A DNA stretch of 64,000 bases from Alisma plantago-aquatica (lineage: Eukaryota > Streptophyta > Magnoliopsida > Alismatales > Alismataceae). The stretch spans positions 747,704,556 to 747,768,555 of the forward strand of contig OY856413.1 of the NCBI GenBank assembly GCA_963693085.1, read 5' to 3'. Of the stretch, positions 11,521 through 23,400 are shown in pieces (within the stretch, counting starts at the first letter, position 1; each line of letters opens with the position of its first letter). Made by a program: the position numbers and the translations under genes. The notes below the pieces were generated by a model, which ran no database searches, was not told the origin of the DNA, and was given only the letters and a program-made list of their open reading frames with translations.

Positions 11521-12699
11521 ATGGATAGATCATGGATGTCCATTCACAATCATTGCACCCCAGAGTTTATATCTGGTCTTGACCAGTTTATTAGATTTGC
11601 CGAGGAACATAGGAAACAACCTGGAGATAGGTTCTACTATCCATGTAGGCATTGCGGTAACAACTTGAAAGTCAGCACTGGTGACAAAATTAAAAGTCAT
11701 GTCATGTGCAACAGGATTATACAAGACTATACATAATGGCACTATCATGGAGAGATTTCAAACTCGAAACCAGTGGATGTCGATAGTAGTGCTTGTGTGG
11801 AAAAAGAAATTGCCTCCGATGACGTAGATGTGAATGAACTAGTTCCAACAGACATCGTTGATGCGATGCTGGATAGTTGTGGGGTAGAGCACACCGATCC
11901 ACCTCCCATTTTTAGAAACATTGTGCATGATGCTGAGATATCGCTATACACAGGTTGTACTAAGTTTACGAAGCTTAGCACTGTGTTGAGATTGTAAAAG
12001 TTGAAAGCTAACAATAGATGGAGAGACAAAAGCTTCACGTCATTGTTGTCTTTGTTGAAAGAAATGCTTCCTGAAGGAAATGAGCTGCCAATCTCAACAT
12101 ACCAAGTTAAGAAATTGTTATGCCAATGGGAATGAATGCCAAGAAGATACACGCATGCCCGAATGATTGGGTATTATTTCAAAAGGACTATGCGGATTTG
12201 AAAGATTGTCCAAAATGTGGTGCGTCATGGTATAAATTGACGACTTCGGGGGAGTCCAAAACTAGTTCTCCTACCAAGGTGATGTGGTATCCATCTATAA
12301 TATCATGGTTTCAATGCTTGTTTGCCAATCCGATAGATGCAAAGAATTTGAGGTGCATGCAGATGTTAAGAAAAATAATGATGGAATCCTACGACATGCG
12401 TCTGATTCCCCACAGTGGAAGAAGATTGATTATTGTACTCTGAATTTGGTGAAGAAGTCAGGAATCTAAGACTTGGGATTTGTACATATGGGATGAATCC
12501 ATATGGGACATTGATCAACCAACATAGCACTTGGCCAGTCATGCTTGTTATATACAATCTTCCTCCCTGGCTGTGTATGAAAAATAAGTATGTAATGTTG
12601 TCATTGTTGATATCGGGCCCTACACAACCTGGAAATGATATCGATGTTTATCTTGAACCTATGATTGATGACTTAACGAAACTCTGGGTGAAGGTGTGA
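11521..12699 (+). pseudogene. CACTA TNP2-type transposase, N-terminal half, broken
   Basis: The ATG at 11521 opens MDRSWMSI, the start of the plant transposase-associated domain, with the zinc-binding-like YPCRHCGNN about 45 residues in. A stop near 11735 ends this frame. The next stretches (11773-11997, 12120-12443, 12433-12699) contain the acidic linker, CPNDW..LFQKDY, DLKDCPKCGASWYKL, and the start of the Transposase_21 region (NLPPWLCMKNKYVMLSLLISG, then QPGNDIDVYLEP). At least one frameshift near 12000-12120, another near 12430, and several stops break it. Similarity runs on to 12785, where the element is truncated before most of the catalytic domain. It parallels the minus-strand gene ending at 45080. 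Confidence 0.85.
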
Positions 12700-12785
12700 T
12701 GAACTATGATGCTTCACGAAGAGAGACATTTCATTTGCATGCTATGTTGTTTTGCACTATTTAATGACTATCCGACATATGAGAA

Positions 12786-13663
12786 TATATTCTGGGTCTG
12801 TATCAGACTTGTCGATTGTACACTACTTCCTTGAGGACCAAGAAACACATGCTCTTCTTAGGAAGACACAATATCCACTAGTGTTTCTTTGTGTAAGAGG
12901 GAATCCATCCCAATACGTGTCTAAATAGATAGTAACTCTCATATTTTAGTCAGAGTTGATCTGAGGGACTAGATGTGTACTTCCTTTAATGTACCACAAG
13001 ATTCTCTTAACAAGGGTCATATGAACTGTTGTTGGATTATGAAGAAATTGCAATGCCATATGTACATCATTCGTGATGTCTTATCTACTTAAAATGATAT
13101 ATTGTAATGAACCCACTATCTTTCTATATGTTCTAGGCTCAGGGAGAGATCCTCCTTTCATCTTCATGTGTTCTCAAAGAAAAGAAGAACTGACTGGAGA
13201 GGATATCAATTTATATTCAAGAATACATTCTCTATGAAGTAAGTCATAGGAATATTTTGGTTGATGTAAGAGAAGACCATTTTTATTTTCATCAATGTGA
13301 ATTATTAGAAAATTATCAACATATCCTAGGAGGGAACACTCGTACTTCAAATTATTTATAACACGATCAACAATAGAGGAATTAATACCAATGATGAGCA
13401 TGTCATTGACCTATAGAAGAAGGTAAAGATTGGGTCTCGACTGGAGACCAATATTGATTTGTATGGACTTACCAGGGGTGGCACTTCCTCTTTCAATCGA
13501 GCCCCTTCAAGGCTATCAAGCTCTGTCTCTTTGGATATAGAGTAATATATTGTCTTATGGATATAAAAGTAGTGAGGAGTAAGTTGATATAGTCATGAAA
13601 CCTAGTTCAAGTAAGAAATAACGTATCCTATTATACAAAACCCTTGCTACCTGCTTAAGACCA
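12786..13663 (-). pseudogene. Copia Z reverse transcriptase and start of RNase H, decayed
   Basis: Minus-strand reading begins near 13655 with GLKQVARVLYNR, a form of the copia GLKQAPRAWY motif. Around 13400 it passes the YVDD region, read as LLYRSMTCSS with a stop; the 75-residue frame at 13174-13401 (MLIIGINSS, ..HIDENKNGLLLHQPKYSYDLL) is the following part. Then come SLQYI, DITFAV-like and LVKRILWYIKGS stretches, and NTSGYCVFL..VSWSSRK of RNase H. The catalytic YVDD is damaged and stops are scattered, so it is non-functional. Copia assignment is secure. Confidence 0.8.
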
Positions 13664-14133
13664 CTACCCAAACATTGCACCCTCCATACATAAACCCCTG
13701 TGAATATCCACTATCCATTTAGAATGCCATTTAAAGGGTGTACATACTCACATTTGAGAATAGTTGGATGACTTTGGAGTCTTTGTGGTCATCCTCTGAT
13801 AACTTTGGTCCTATGCTAAACTAGTAAATGATATTAATATGATTTATGGTACTTACAACATGACTAGGTGATGTTTACACGTGAGATGTAGATGATTTGG
13901 CAAATGTATTGATTATATAAGACTATAACCATCATTTAAATGGAAGTAAGAAATATATTAAACACATTAGAAAGAAAAGAATATACATTCTCACATGTCT
14001 TAGCTTATGCAAGTCCCTTGTAAACATAGACTAGCTTATACCCTCTAATCAAATAATATCTTGTGTCAACCGACTTCAATCCAAACTTATAGTTTTAGTT
14101 GCATATAAAGGTGTTGAAAGATTACCAAGGGTG
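13664..14133. repeat. Dispersed repeat R, first half of copy 2
   Basis: Matches 62040-62930 in the same orientation with an internal length difference, for example GAGAATAGTTGGATGACTT, GATGTAGATGA..TTGG.AAATGTATTGATTATAT, and the block with AACACA..AGAAAGA. Its continuation is found at 57940 beyond the nested insertions. Confidence 0.75.
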
Positions 14134-14806
14134 TGTTAAGAATTATGGCGATAGAGTAGGAAATAGTAACAAAAATTTATATGCCATATTTCCCTTAAAT
14201 AAATGAATCGTGTCAATGACAATGCAATGGGAAGGATGATTTTACGAGATCATACCTGGTCCTAGAGAAAGTCCACCAGCAATTCTCTTGTTGTAGTATG
14301 CATCTTTCTTCAAGTCGCACTCAGACAACATCTACAGTAGCTCTTGGTTGATCACCTTCATGTTGTCCTCCTAGCATGAAAAGCTCCACGCCCCTATAGT
14401 AGTCCACATGGACAACCAAGAACTCTTATCATTCTACTAAAATAGAGAAGGATTTGTCCCTCTCCATTGGTGTACTAGCACAAACTTACTCTCCCATAAT
14501 TGTTCTCCCTTGTTATCCCTCCCTTTGTTGAGTAGGACTTGCTCAGGTTCTCTCAGTTACCACAAGTAGAGAATACAAACAATTGTTAGAGGAAATTGAG
14601 TTGTGTTTGAGAAGCCCCAATACCCCTATATTTATACGAGGGTTTGGGTCAGGGTTCCCAGTCTGAGTGGGAGTGAAAGGGACCGAAATTTCATGACTTT
14701 TTGCAACATGTGATCGACAAAAAGATTGGTTTAGGTTGGCATGTGAGCCGATTGGTTCACCCGGTGAACTGGTCATTCATCATGTTTCCCAATCACAATT
14801 GTATTG
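14134..14806 (-). repeat. Copia X 3' LTR, part 1 (left of the Athila insertion)
   Basis: Begins TGTTAAGAATTATGG and runs to TATTG at 14802-14806, the target duplication of the Athila element. It contains the uninterrupted site CCTCCCTTTGTTGAGTAGG (near 14515), which shows how the other LTR looked before the CACTA entered at TTT. Confidence 0.85.
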
Positions 14807-16424
14807 TGACGTGTATTTTATTACGCGCTAAAAACGCAAGTATACGCGTCGAGTAGTACAGGCCTTGTGAGGACCGAGTCGAATACAGGGATACTCAGAA
14901 CTGTTGGAGACTCCTACTAACTATTTGCGATCAGCTAAACCGAATAACAAATTGGGGTTGTTGAATAAAATTAAAAGAAAATATAAATAAAACAAAGCAA
15001 ACAATCGATTAAAGGTTAATTTAATCAATTCAAAAAGGTATCTTTAGGATTGTGGTTTCACCGCGGGTTATCATTGTATTAGATTTCATATAATTCCTCA
15101 ATCTTCTCTCTCTATCTGGGTAGTGGCCTGAAAACATAATTACCCACTGTCGTGGTGTAATTCACTACTTAGGTTTAGGTCGATTCCACCGTTGTAGTAA
15201 TCTATCCCCTAAACTAAGTGCATTACGAACGATCTCTCAGTTTCCACCATTAATTTTACACCTCCTTTGTCAAGGGATTTATCGATTAATGTATGTTTTG
15301 TCTCTTTTCAACCGTTAATCCTCCTGTCGAAGTGATTAAGGGCATTAGGTTATTATTATGGTGATCAAGCATAACAATATATGGAGAAAATGAAACTATA
15401 CCATGGATTTAAGAGAGAAAATATGAATTATTAATATAAAACTGTCATACAATGCATTCCCGGGCTACTCCCGGTCCTAAAGATGGAGGGGATTAGCCCC
15501 GCATGTTCATCTCACACAAGTACATGGTAGAAATAGGGGAAATCATATGAAAAATGTGAATTGAATGGGAAAACCCATGAACGGAGAAGAACCGATTGAT
15601 CCTTTGAGTAGAACACGTGCTTTCCCACCTCTCGGTGGTGAAATCCGTCTTCGAAAGCGTCCGGATCGACAGGTATGAACTTTTGGCCTCCGTTCTCCTT
15701 TCTCTCTCCTCGGCACTTGTGCAAAAAGCCCAAAATCCCGATCCTTTTCCGTCTGGGCGGCCGTCATTAGGTATAAGTTCCTAATTAGGTCGTTAATTAA
15801 CTCCAGCCGTCCATTTGAAATCATTCTAAATCCAACGCATATCTGACGGCGTCGATACCATCGACGCGAGTCGATGGTATCGACCCGCTACAGTAGAGGC
15901 TGGCTGCAAATCCTTCCTTTGTCGCGCCTTTCATCATCTCGATACCATCGACTCGGGTCGATGGTATCGACTCCCTTTAGGCGTCGGTTTTTATCGTTTT
16001 GCGACGCTGTAGCCTCCATGTGTCGATGGTATCGACTTCCGTCGATACTATTGACTGCTTCTTCGCTAGCAACCTGAAGGTGTCTCCATACCATCGAGAT
16101 CAGCGTCGATGGTATCGACTCTTTGCTGCTCCTTTCGGATGGCAACCTGCGGTCTTGTCGATGGTATCGATTTCCGTCGATGGTATCGACGGAAGTAAAT
16201 ACTTGTTTTTCCTAAAATTCAAAGACAAGATCAAATAAATCCACACAGATAATAATAATGTGATAATTAATGCTCAAAATGATAAAACTAAAGGGGATTT
16301 GACATAAAATGATGGCAAAGACCAAAATGGATGAATTATGCGATATTAACCATAGAAATGACTAATTAAAGCATAAACCACATATAAAACCGATCTATAA
16401 ATGCGACTCAAAATCATCGCATCA
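14807..16424 (-). repeat. Athila element 3' LTR
   Basis: 1618 bases, TGACGTG at the left end and ATCGCATCA at the right end in plus orientation. Nearly the same length as the other LTR. It contains a five-pair array of the GTCGAT-NNN-ATCGAC dyad (15851-16190). Short frames inside (e.g. 15512-15824) occur identically in both LTRs and look non-coding. Confidence 0.93.
15851..16190. repeat. Dyad array in Athila 3' LTR
   Basis: Five pairs of the 15-mer GTCGAT-(ACC or GGT)-ATCGAC lie at about 15851, 15938, 16022, 16084 and 16157. Within a pair the two units are usually 4 bases apart (6 in the fourth) and mostly inverted to each other at the central triplet. Each unit is itself a 6-3-6 inverted repeat. 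Confidence 0.9.
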
Positions 16425-16433
16425 AACTCCCCT
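16425..16433 (-). other. Polypurine tract of the Athila element
   Basis: The minus strand reads AGGGGAGTT directly before the LTR start TGATGCGATG. This is the expected plus-strand DNA primer site. Confidence 0.7.
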
Positions 16434-17893
16434 AAGCTTGAACGTTGCTCGCCCTCAAGCAACTAATCCTTGGAATAGAATTGCAAATGTCAAATGAAAA
16501 ACAACACACCAACCCAACATCCCATATGACTCCCACTGAACATTCAAAAACCAGCCTTTCCTAACCACAGAACGGTAATTACCCTAAAGGCGACAGTAAT
16601 CATCAATAAAAGAAATTAACCTCCAAACCGATGAACACTATCACATAAGGAAGTTAACATAATAAAATTCGCCGATTCAGCATTGGTGCATCTTGTGATC
16701 GCCTATACTACGTTGCTCGCCCTAACTACCATCTACATGGAAGCAATTCTCTTGATATTCATTAGTGAGGAGAAAATCACGGTGGCCTACCAATCCGAGC
16801 AACGGGTGGATGAAAATGGGTGGCTCATGGAAGAACTTGGAAGAAAGTGGAAGTATTGTACAATTTCAACATGCATAATACAAAAATGTCCTATATGATG
16901 CAAATGCACATTAGAAATGCCCTAATGCCTAAAATTGGGTGGAATGATGCATGCACTAACCATCCACCTCAAAATGACATGGATATCTAGTCAAGCTACA
17001 TCATATACTCAATTATCCTGAGATGTAGGTGATATCACGTTCCTTTCTCCTTCTTATTTCACGTTCTTCTAAATTCTTTTTTTTTCTTTCTTTATATATT
17101 GCAGATTTTCAGTTTTTTTTAGAAGGTATGGAACAGTTTAATTCACCATTGGGGAAAAATTGAGATACATGATATACTTTATGCATGAAAATCATGAGTG
17201 CAACTACATGGCATGCACCTAAAGGTAATGTGCATGAATTTCTATATTTTTTTCTTCTTTTTATGCAAACATATGGAAAATACCCATGCAAGTCCTATCT
17301 AAATGCTATGCACACAAAAGGAATTAAAACTGCACTTTACTTCCAATTCTTAGGTGGATTATGGAAAAATGAAGTGGAACGATCACAAGACTAGATGACT
17401 GAACCTTAGAAAAATATCATGTGTCCCTCCTTACTGACCTGTGTAGTAGTTTAGAGGGTTCTCTCTCTTACATCCAATTAAGGTCTCATTACCATTTGGT
17501 TAGGTTAGGCTCAAACAACCATTTCCGTCCACTTTCATGAATCATTAGGAGTACATGTATGAAATGTTGTTTTAAAGTTGACATTATCAATCATTTTCAT
17601 AGGATGTGTTCCCCAAGGTCAACCAAAGCAAGCTATCCAAAGACACAAGAATTTTTAAATTTCCCTTAAATTCCCCATGCACTAAAAAACAAGATGACAC
17701 ACTTTTACGACATCCAAAATTACACTAGATAGCACGTGGATCCTACAAAAGCTAAAGATGCAAGAAACAAATAACAATGCTAAAAACTAAAAACAATAAA
17801 AGATAGAGTTGTTCCAACTACCCCCCTAAGCTTGAATTCGACTATGGCCTCATAGTCAAAAACAAACTTACAGGTTGGAACAGAGATACCAGA
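16434..17893. other. Non-coding 3' internal region of the Athila element
   Basis: About 1.4 kb between the third ORF and the polypurine tract. Only short frames (60-71 codons) with no recognisable product. Confidence 0.6.
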
Positions 17894-19479
17894 TCACTCT
17901 TGTGGAGGTGGAGGTGGGTACTGTGGAGCCGTAGGATCCCAAGACGGATACTCCCCCTGGAAGCTCGGATCATAATGGGTCCTCGGCGGAGGCTGTGGAT
18001 AGCCTCCAAAGTAACTCTGACTCCAGTAGTGGTCGTAGAAGGGCTCCTACTGCATCTCCATCCTTTGCAACCGATTGTGTATCTGCTGTTGGTTGTCGAG
18101 GAGGAGATGTTCATTCTCGAACATCGCCCTTTGGTTGTCAAGTATCCGGTTCGTAGTGTCCTGAATACCGGTATACATCGCTAGATGCTGCTGCTGTGTC
18201 TGATGGATGTCCTACAACATCGTGTACATGCCTTGCATGGAGTATGCATCCTCGCTCGGCTGCGAGGGCTGTGGTGATGGCGGCGGAGGCTGTGATGATG
18301 AAGACGCACCCGGATGCATCTGAGGACGCTTCCGGGGTGCTACTCGTGCTCGAAGAGGTGTAAAGGCCTCCTCTTCCTCCTCAGCCTCGTCGTCCTGTCC
18401 GTTGTCGCCGCCTTCTTCATCATCAGAGTCGATGGCTATGATCGGCCATCTGAAATGCTGTGCGCCCTCGATGTGGAAGACGGGATCCGGCAGAGCACAC
18501 TCCTGGTAAGCGTGGTTGACGTGGCAGTGCACGTACGCCAAACCATCCCGTAGAAGAATAAGGTTTGAACGGTGCAAATGTTGCACGTTCACCTTACTCC
18601 TCGTGGAAAGCGACGTCATGGTGGAGAAGTTGAGCCCAAGGTAGTGCGCCAACTTGGTGATGAGCCCGCCGAAATGAATCGGAGCCTTCCTCGTACTCCT
18701 CTTAACCGCAAAAACTCGCTGCAGGAAAAATGCACCCCAGTTGCATTGTTGTCGCTTTAGGAGCATGTAGAGAAAGAAGAGATCGGTCTCCTGAAATTTG
18801 CTCAGCGCCAGATCGCTACGAGCAAAGAATGTGAAACTCAACATACGGTGTAGGACCCGGACAAATGGGTGCTCGAAATCCGCTACCGCAGCATTGTGGT
18901 AGCTCACTGTCTTGCCCGCCGGCACTGTCACTAGCTCGGCGAAAATTTTGTCATAATCGGTGCGGGCGTCCGGTCGGCGGTGATCGTTTTGGGAGTGGTT
19001 CCAGTTGAAGATGCTGTTGAACTGCCTAAGAGTGATGTTGTAGTCGATGTTGAACAGCCGGAATGACACCCGGCCCTTGATCCACTCACGATCAGTAGCA
19101 ACTACGTCGTTGGGCACGACGCAGACATCAAGGGACGCCATGAATTCCGCCACCAACTCTTTGTAGGTGGGCCACTCGCCGAAGAATGGTTGACCATCCG
19201 CATGGTACTCCAGCTCGTCTGGCCTTCTGCTGGTGTGGCGTGCTTGACCCTTCAGCACATAGGCCAAGTTGGCCTCGAATCCAAGATCGCGGATCATATC
19301 CCGGTCCACATACCGGGTAGGCTCTATCTTCCGCTTCAAGATCTCTTCATAGATCTTCTTCACCTCCGTGGATGAGTGAACCAGGCGCGGACGTGATACT
19401 GACGCCGTAGGGGTGGCACGAACTCCATGATATCCATAGGATTCGCGCGGGAGGATGATGCTCCGGCGACGTGCACCAT
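17894..19479 (-). pseudogene. Athila third ORF (position of the env-like gene), two premature stops
   Basis: The longest open stretch is 383 codons (18212-19363), with FRLFNIDYNITLRQFNSIF near residue 110, a middle domain, an acidic run (DSDDEEGG..EEEEE) near residue 315 and a P/Q/S-rich tail. In the same frame it continues beyond TAG at 18212-18214 and TAG at 18047-18049 to a TGA at 17894-17896, adding a glutamine-rich, probably coiled-coil segment (LDNQ repeats) and a P/Y-rich end. The first ATG (19479) is in another frame, so a frameshift near the N-terminus is likely. It resembles the ATHILA ORF1-type domain of plant gypsy elements; a role is not established. I see no signal peptide or membrane segment, so a true envelope function is not supported. 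Confidence 0.75.
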
Positions 19480-20462
19480 TGTTGCGAGAGAAACGAGATT
19501 AGAAGAAGAGCTCGGGGAAGATCTTCTCTCGGTGTTGCTGCTCTTCGATCTTATATGGCTCGGGGGAGTGCTCGGCGCAAAGTAGGAAGATCACTCTGAA
19601 GGTGTGATGTCAAATGACGTAATGACTCTCCTTATATAGACTTGGCCGGCGCCACTGTTAACCCGTCGATACCATCGACGCGGGTCGATGGTATCGACAC
19701 GTCTCGATGCTATCCGCCCCCCTCGCGAGTATCGACGGCTGACGATTGCTTGATCTTGTAACCTGGATTGCTCTTGAGTCGATACCATCGACGCGGGTCG
19801 ATGGTATCGACGCTGCACTCGGATCGATGACGTGGACGCCACGATCGCCGTCGATTTCTTTGCGCGGATCGGTGACATGGATGGTCGATACCATCGACAG
19901 GTCTCGATAGTATCGACTTGGCTTCATTGCGACACCGCCACGTGCACTTCAACTTGGAACGATGTCGATACCATCAACGAGGCCGTCGATGGTATCGAGT
20001 TGACTGAGACAAATCGATCTAAACTTCTCCAGAAATCTCGATGGTATCGACGCCTGTGTCGATACCATCGACTGTTGTTGGGTGACCTGCCTGTAGGTGT
20101 GTCAATACCATCGACTCGGCCGTCGATAGTATCGACTAAGAACAAACTCTGCAGTTGTCAACCTGAACCTATGTCGATACCATCGACAAGTGTGTCGATG
20201 GTATCGACTCTGCCTCAGCCTGCACAATGAACAAACGGATCAAGGTATCTTCTTTACACTAAAAATTAAATGAAAATAAAGCAACCTATAATTATATTTA
20301 AACTATCCTAATGTACCGATGGTTGGGTTGCCTCCCAACAAGCGCCCTTATTTAACGTCTTAGGCTAGACAGCTTCCGGGCATCTCATTCATCCGAAAGT
20401 GTAATGAGTTTAACCTCATTCACTTTTCTCTTGTAATTCTCACCAAAATACAACTTTAACCT
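19480..20462. other. Spacer between Athila pol and third ORF
   Basis: About 1 kb without a credible gene. The central half is the dense dyad array described separately. Confidence 0.7.
19665..20208. repeat. Dyad array in the Athila internal region
   Basis: Seven pairs of GTCGAT-(ACC/GGT)-ATCGAC units, some with one or two changes, the first near 19665, then near 19779, 19884, 19962, 20038, 20101 and 20173. Pair spacers here are 4 to 7 bases. A few single decayed units lie between pairs. It is the same motif as in both LTRs, in a part of the element that is not LTR. Confidence 0.9.
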
Positions 20463-23400
20463 CTATCCATTCACCAAGAACGTGGCATCACCATCACGCA
20501 CTAGAATCGCGCCGTGTGGTTTGACCTCTTCCACCACGAACGGTCCACTCCACCGGGACTTTAGCTTCCCAGGATGCAACTTGAGTCGGGAGTTGAACAG
20601 CAAAACACTATCTCCCTTCTTGAACGTGCGCAACTCGATGTGACGATCGTGGATCAGTTTTGTGCGCTCCTTGTATATTCGAGCATTCTCATATGCCGTC
20701 ATCCGCTCAAACATTCTCTTTCTCCCAGCTTCATCATAACTCAAATTTAGCCTTCTAAGCGCCCAATGGGCCTTGTGCTCCAACTCCACCGGAAGGTGAC
20801 AAGCCCGACCATACGCCAACCTAAAAGGCGTAGTGCCTATAGGTGTTTTGTAAGCCGTTCTATATGCCCACAGTGCGTCCGGTAATAGGGCACTCCAATT
20901 CTTCCTTGTGGATGCCACCGTTCACTCTAGAATCTTCTTGATTTCACGGTTTGAGACCTCCACTTGGCCTTGAGTCTGCGGATGATATGGGGTGCCAATG
21001 TTGTGCTTGACCCCATATTTCTTCAGTAATGTCGAGAACTTCTGATTCCGGAAGTGTGTACCCCCATCGCTTATTATCATTCGGGGTATCCCAAACCTAC
21101 AGAAAATATTTTCCTTCACGAACCTGCACACTACAGTAGAATCATTAGTCCTTGTGGGAATTGCTTCCACCCACTTCGACACATAGTCAACGGCTAGCAA
21201 GATATACAAATTGGAGTTCGAGGACACAAAGGGTCCCATGAAGTCTATGCCCCACAAATCAAATACTTCAACTTCCTGAAATACATTCATGGGCATCTCT
21301 TGTCGCTTTGAAATGTTACCTGCTCGCTGACACGGATAACATTGACTTACAAAATCATATGCATCCCGAAACAAAGTTGGCCAATAAAGGCCGCTTTCCA
21401 ACACCTTAGCTGTTGTTCGCAAACTGGCATGGTGTCCTCCCGTAGGTGATGCATGGCAATGGTGGAGAACACTCTCGTACTCCACTTCAGGCACACACCT
21501 GCGTAAGATACCGTCCCTACATTGCTTCAAAAGAATTGGATCATCCCAAAAATAGTATCTTAAAGAATGAAAGAATCTCTTTTTCTCCTGATATGACAAA
21601 TCTTCCGGGATGATCCCGCAAGCCAAATAATTAACAATTTCAGCGAACCACGGCTCTTTAGAATTTATTTTCAAAAGTTGTTCATCGGGAAACGTCTCGG
21701 TTATGGGTATGTGCAAATCTTTTTCATTCACCCTTTCTAACCTAGACAAATGATCAGCCACTACATTCTCAATCCCAGACTTATCCTTGATTTCAATGTC
21801 AAATTCTTGTAAGAGCAAAATCCACCTAATGAGTCTAGGCTTTGCGTCTTTTTTCTCCATCAAGTATTTTATCGCAGCATGGTCGGTCCATACCACTACT
21901 TTAGATCCAGCTAAATACTGCCGAAATTTTTCAAAAGCAAACACGACGGCAAGTAATTCTTTTTCAGTAGTTGTATAATTCAATTGAGCATCATTCAGAG
22001 TTTTGGAAGCATAGAAAATCACAGCGGGCTTATTATCTACCCATTGCCCCAAAACGGCTCCTACTGCAAAATCTGAAGCGTCACACATCAATTCAAAAGG
22101 TTTTGTCCAATCCGGCGTTTGAACAACCGGGGCAGAAATCAACTTTTCTTTCAAAACATTGAATGCATGAAGATACTTATCGTTGAAATCGAAAACCGCA
22201 TCTTTCTCTAAGAGTTCGGATAAAGGTTTTGCAATTTTAGAAAAATCCTTAATGAATCGTTGATAGAACCCGGCGTGTCCCAGAAAGCTTCTCACCCCTT
22301 TTACAGAATTTGGTGGGGGCAGCTTGGAAATCACCTCAATTTTTACCGGGTCTACCTCAAGACCTTTGCTAGACACCTTGTGTCCTAGCACTATTCCCTC
22401 TATCACCATCATGTGACATTTCTCCCAGTTAAGGACCAAGTGTGTGTCCTCACAACGCTGCAAAACTTTGTCTAAATTATAGAGACATTCATCAAATGAT
22501 GCACCATGAACCGAGAAGTCATCCATAAAAACCTCAAGACAACGCTCTACCATGTCAGAAAATATGGCGAGCATACAGCGTTGAAACGTCGCCGGTGCAT
22601 TACATAAACCAAACGGCATTCGCCGGTAAGCAAAAGTCCCATAGGGACAGGTGAATGTAGACTTCGCTTGATCCAAAGGATCAATCGAGATCTGGTTATA
22701 CCCCGAATACCCGTCCAGAAAACAAAAATGCGACCGACAAGCAAGACGTTCTAAAATTTGATCAATAAATGGTAAAGGAAAATGATCTTTAAGTGTGGCA
22801 GCAATCAAACGACAGTAGTCAATACAAACTCTCCACCCGGTTACCAATCGGGTGGTGACAGGTTCATTCAACAAATTTTTAGTGACAGTAATTCCCCCCT
22901 TCTTAGGGACTACCTGTGTGGGACTCACCCACGTCAAGTCTGATATGGCATAGATAATCCCTGCAACAAGAAGTTTGATGACCTCCTTCTTCACAACCTC
23001 CATCATGCTCGGATTTAAACGTCTTTGAGGCTGAATAACAGGCTTGGCTCCCTCTTCGAGCCGAATCTTGTGCTGGCAAAGAGTAGGGGAGATCCCCTTG
23101 ATGTCTGCAACAGACCAACCCAAAGCTCCACGGTGGTTCTTCAGCACTATCAGCAATTGCTCCTCCTCATCCGCACTCAAATAAGCAGATACGATCACCG
23201 GTAACTTGTCTTTCTCAGCTAGAAAGACATACTTGAGATGCGGGGGCAGCGGATTCAATTCTAACTCTGGCGGGCTGATAAGAGATGAATGCAGCGGTGA
23301 GGGAAGTGCACCTAAATCTTCATAGTGCCTCGCATAGAAGCATGGAAGCATCTGAAGCATTTTAGCGCACTCCTTGAGTGATTTAATCCGCATCCAATCA

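Larger units (their letters stand above)
9511..12785 (+). mobile_element. CACTA (En/Spm) transposon, 5' fragment
   Basis: It begins with CACTACTACAGAAATG, the same terminus that ends the CACTA element at 56362 (inverted there). Subterminal repeats follow (9511-10080), then a GC-rich region with a long foldback, a second foldback, and the first half of a TNP2-type transposase. At 12785 the similarity to the complete relative stops in the transposase and copia Z resumes, so the 3' half and terminal repeat are gone. TAT lies at 9508-9510 and at 12786-12788. Confidence 0.85.
8890..13663 (-). mobile_element. Copia remnant Z (RT to 3' LTR), interrupted by a CACTA fragment
   Basis: This minus-strand Ty1/copia remnant is of a different lineage from the A1/X/Y family. 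It is cut off upstream at about 13663, where repeat R begins. Its RT and the first part of RNase H lie at 12786-13663, the rest of RNase H at about 9230-9510, and a short LTR at 8890-9158. The CACTA fragment at 9511-12785 sits within RNase H. Removing it rejoins the frame across the insertion with a 3-bp TAT on both sides. Confidence 0.75.

Noticed and set aside
15851..16190. CRISPR-like array because of regularly repeated short units
   Set aside because: Units are 15-bp dyads in variable orientation in a plant LTR; no constant repeat with unique spacers, no cas genes.
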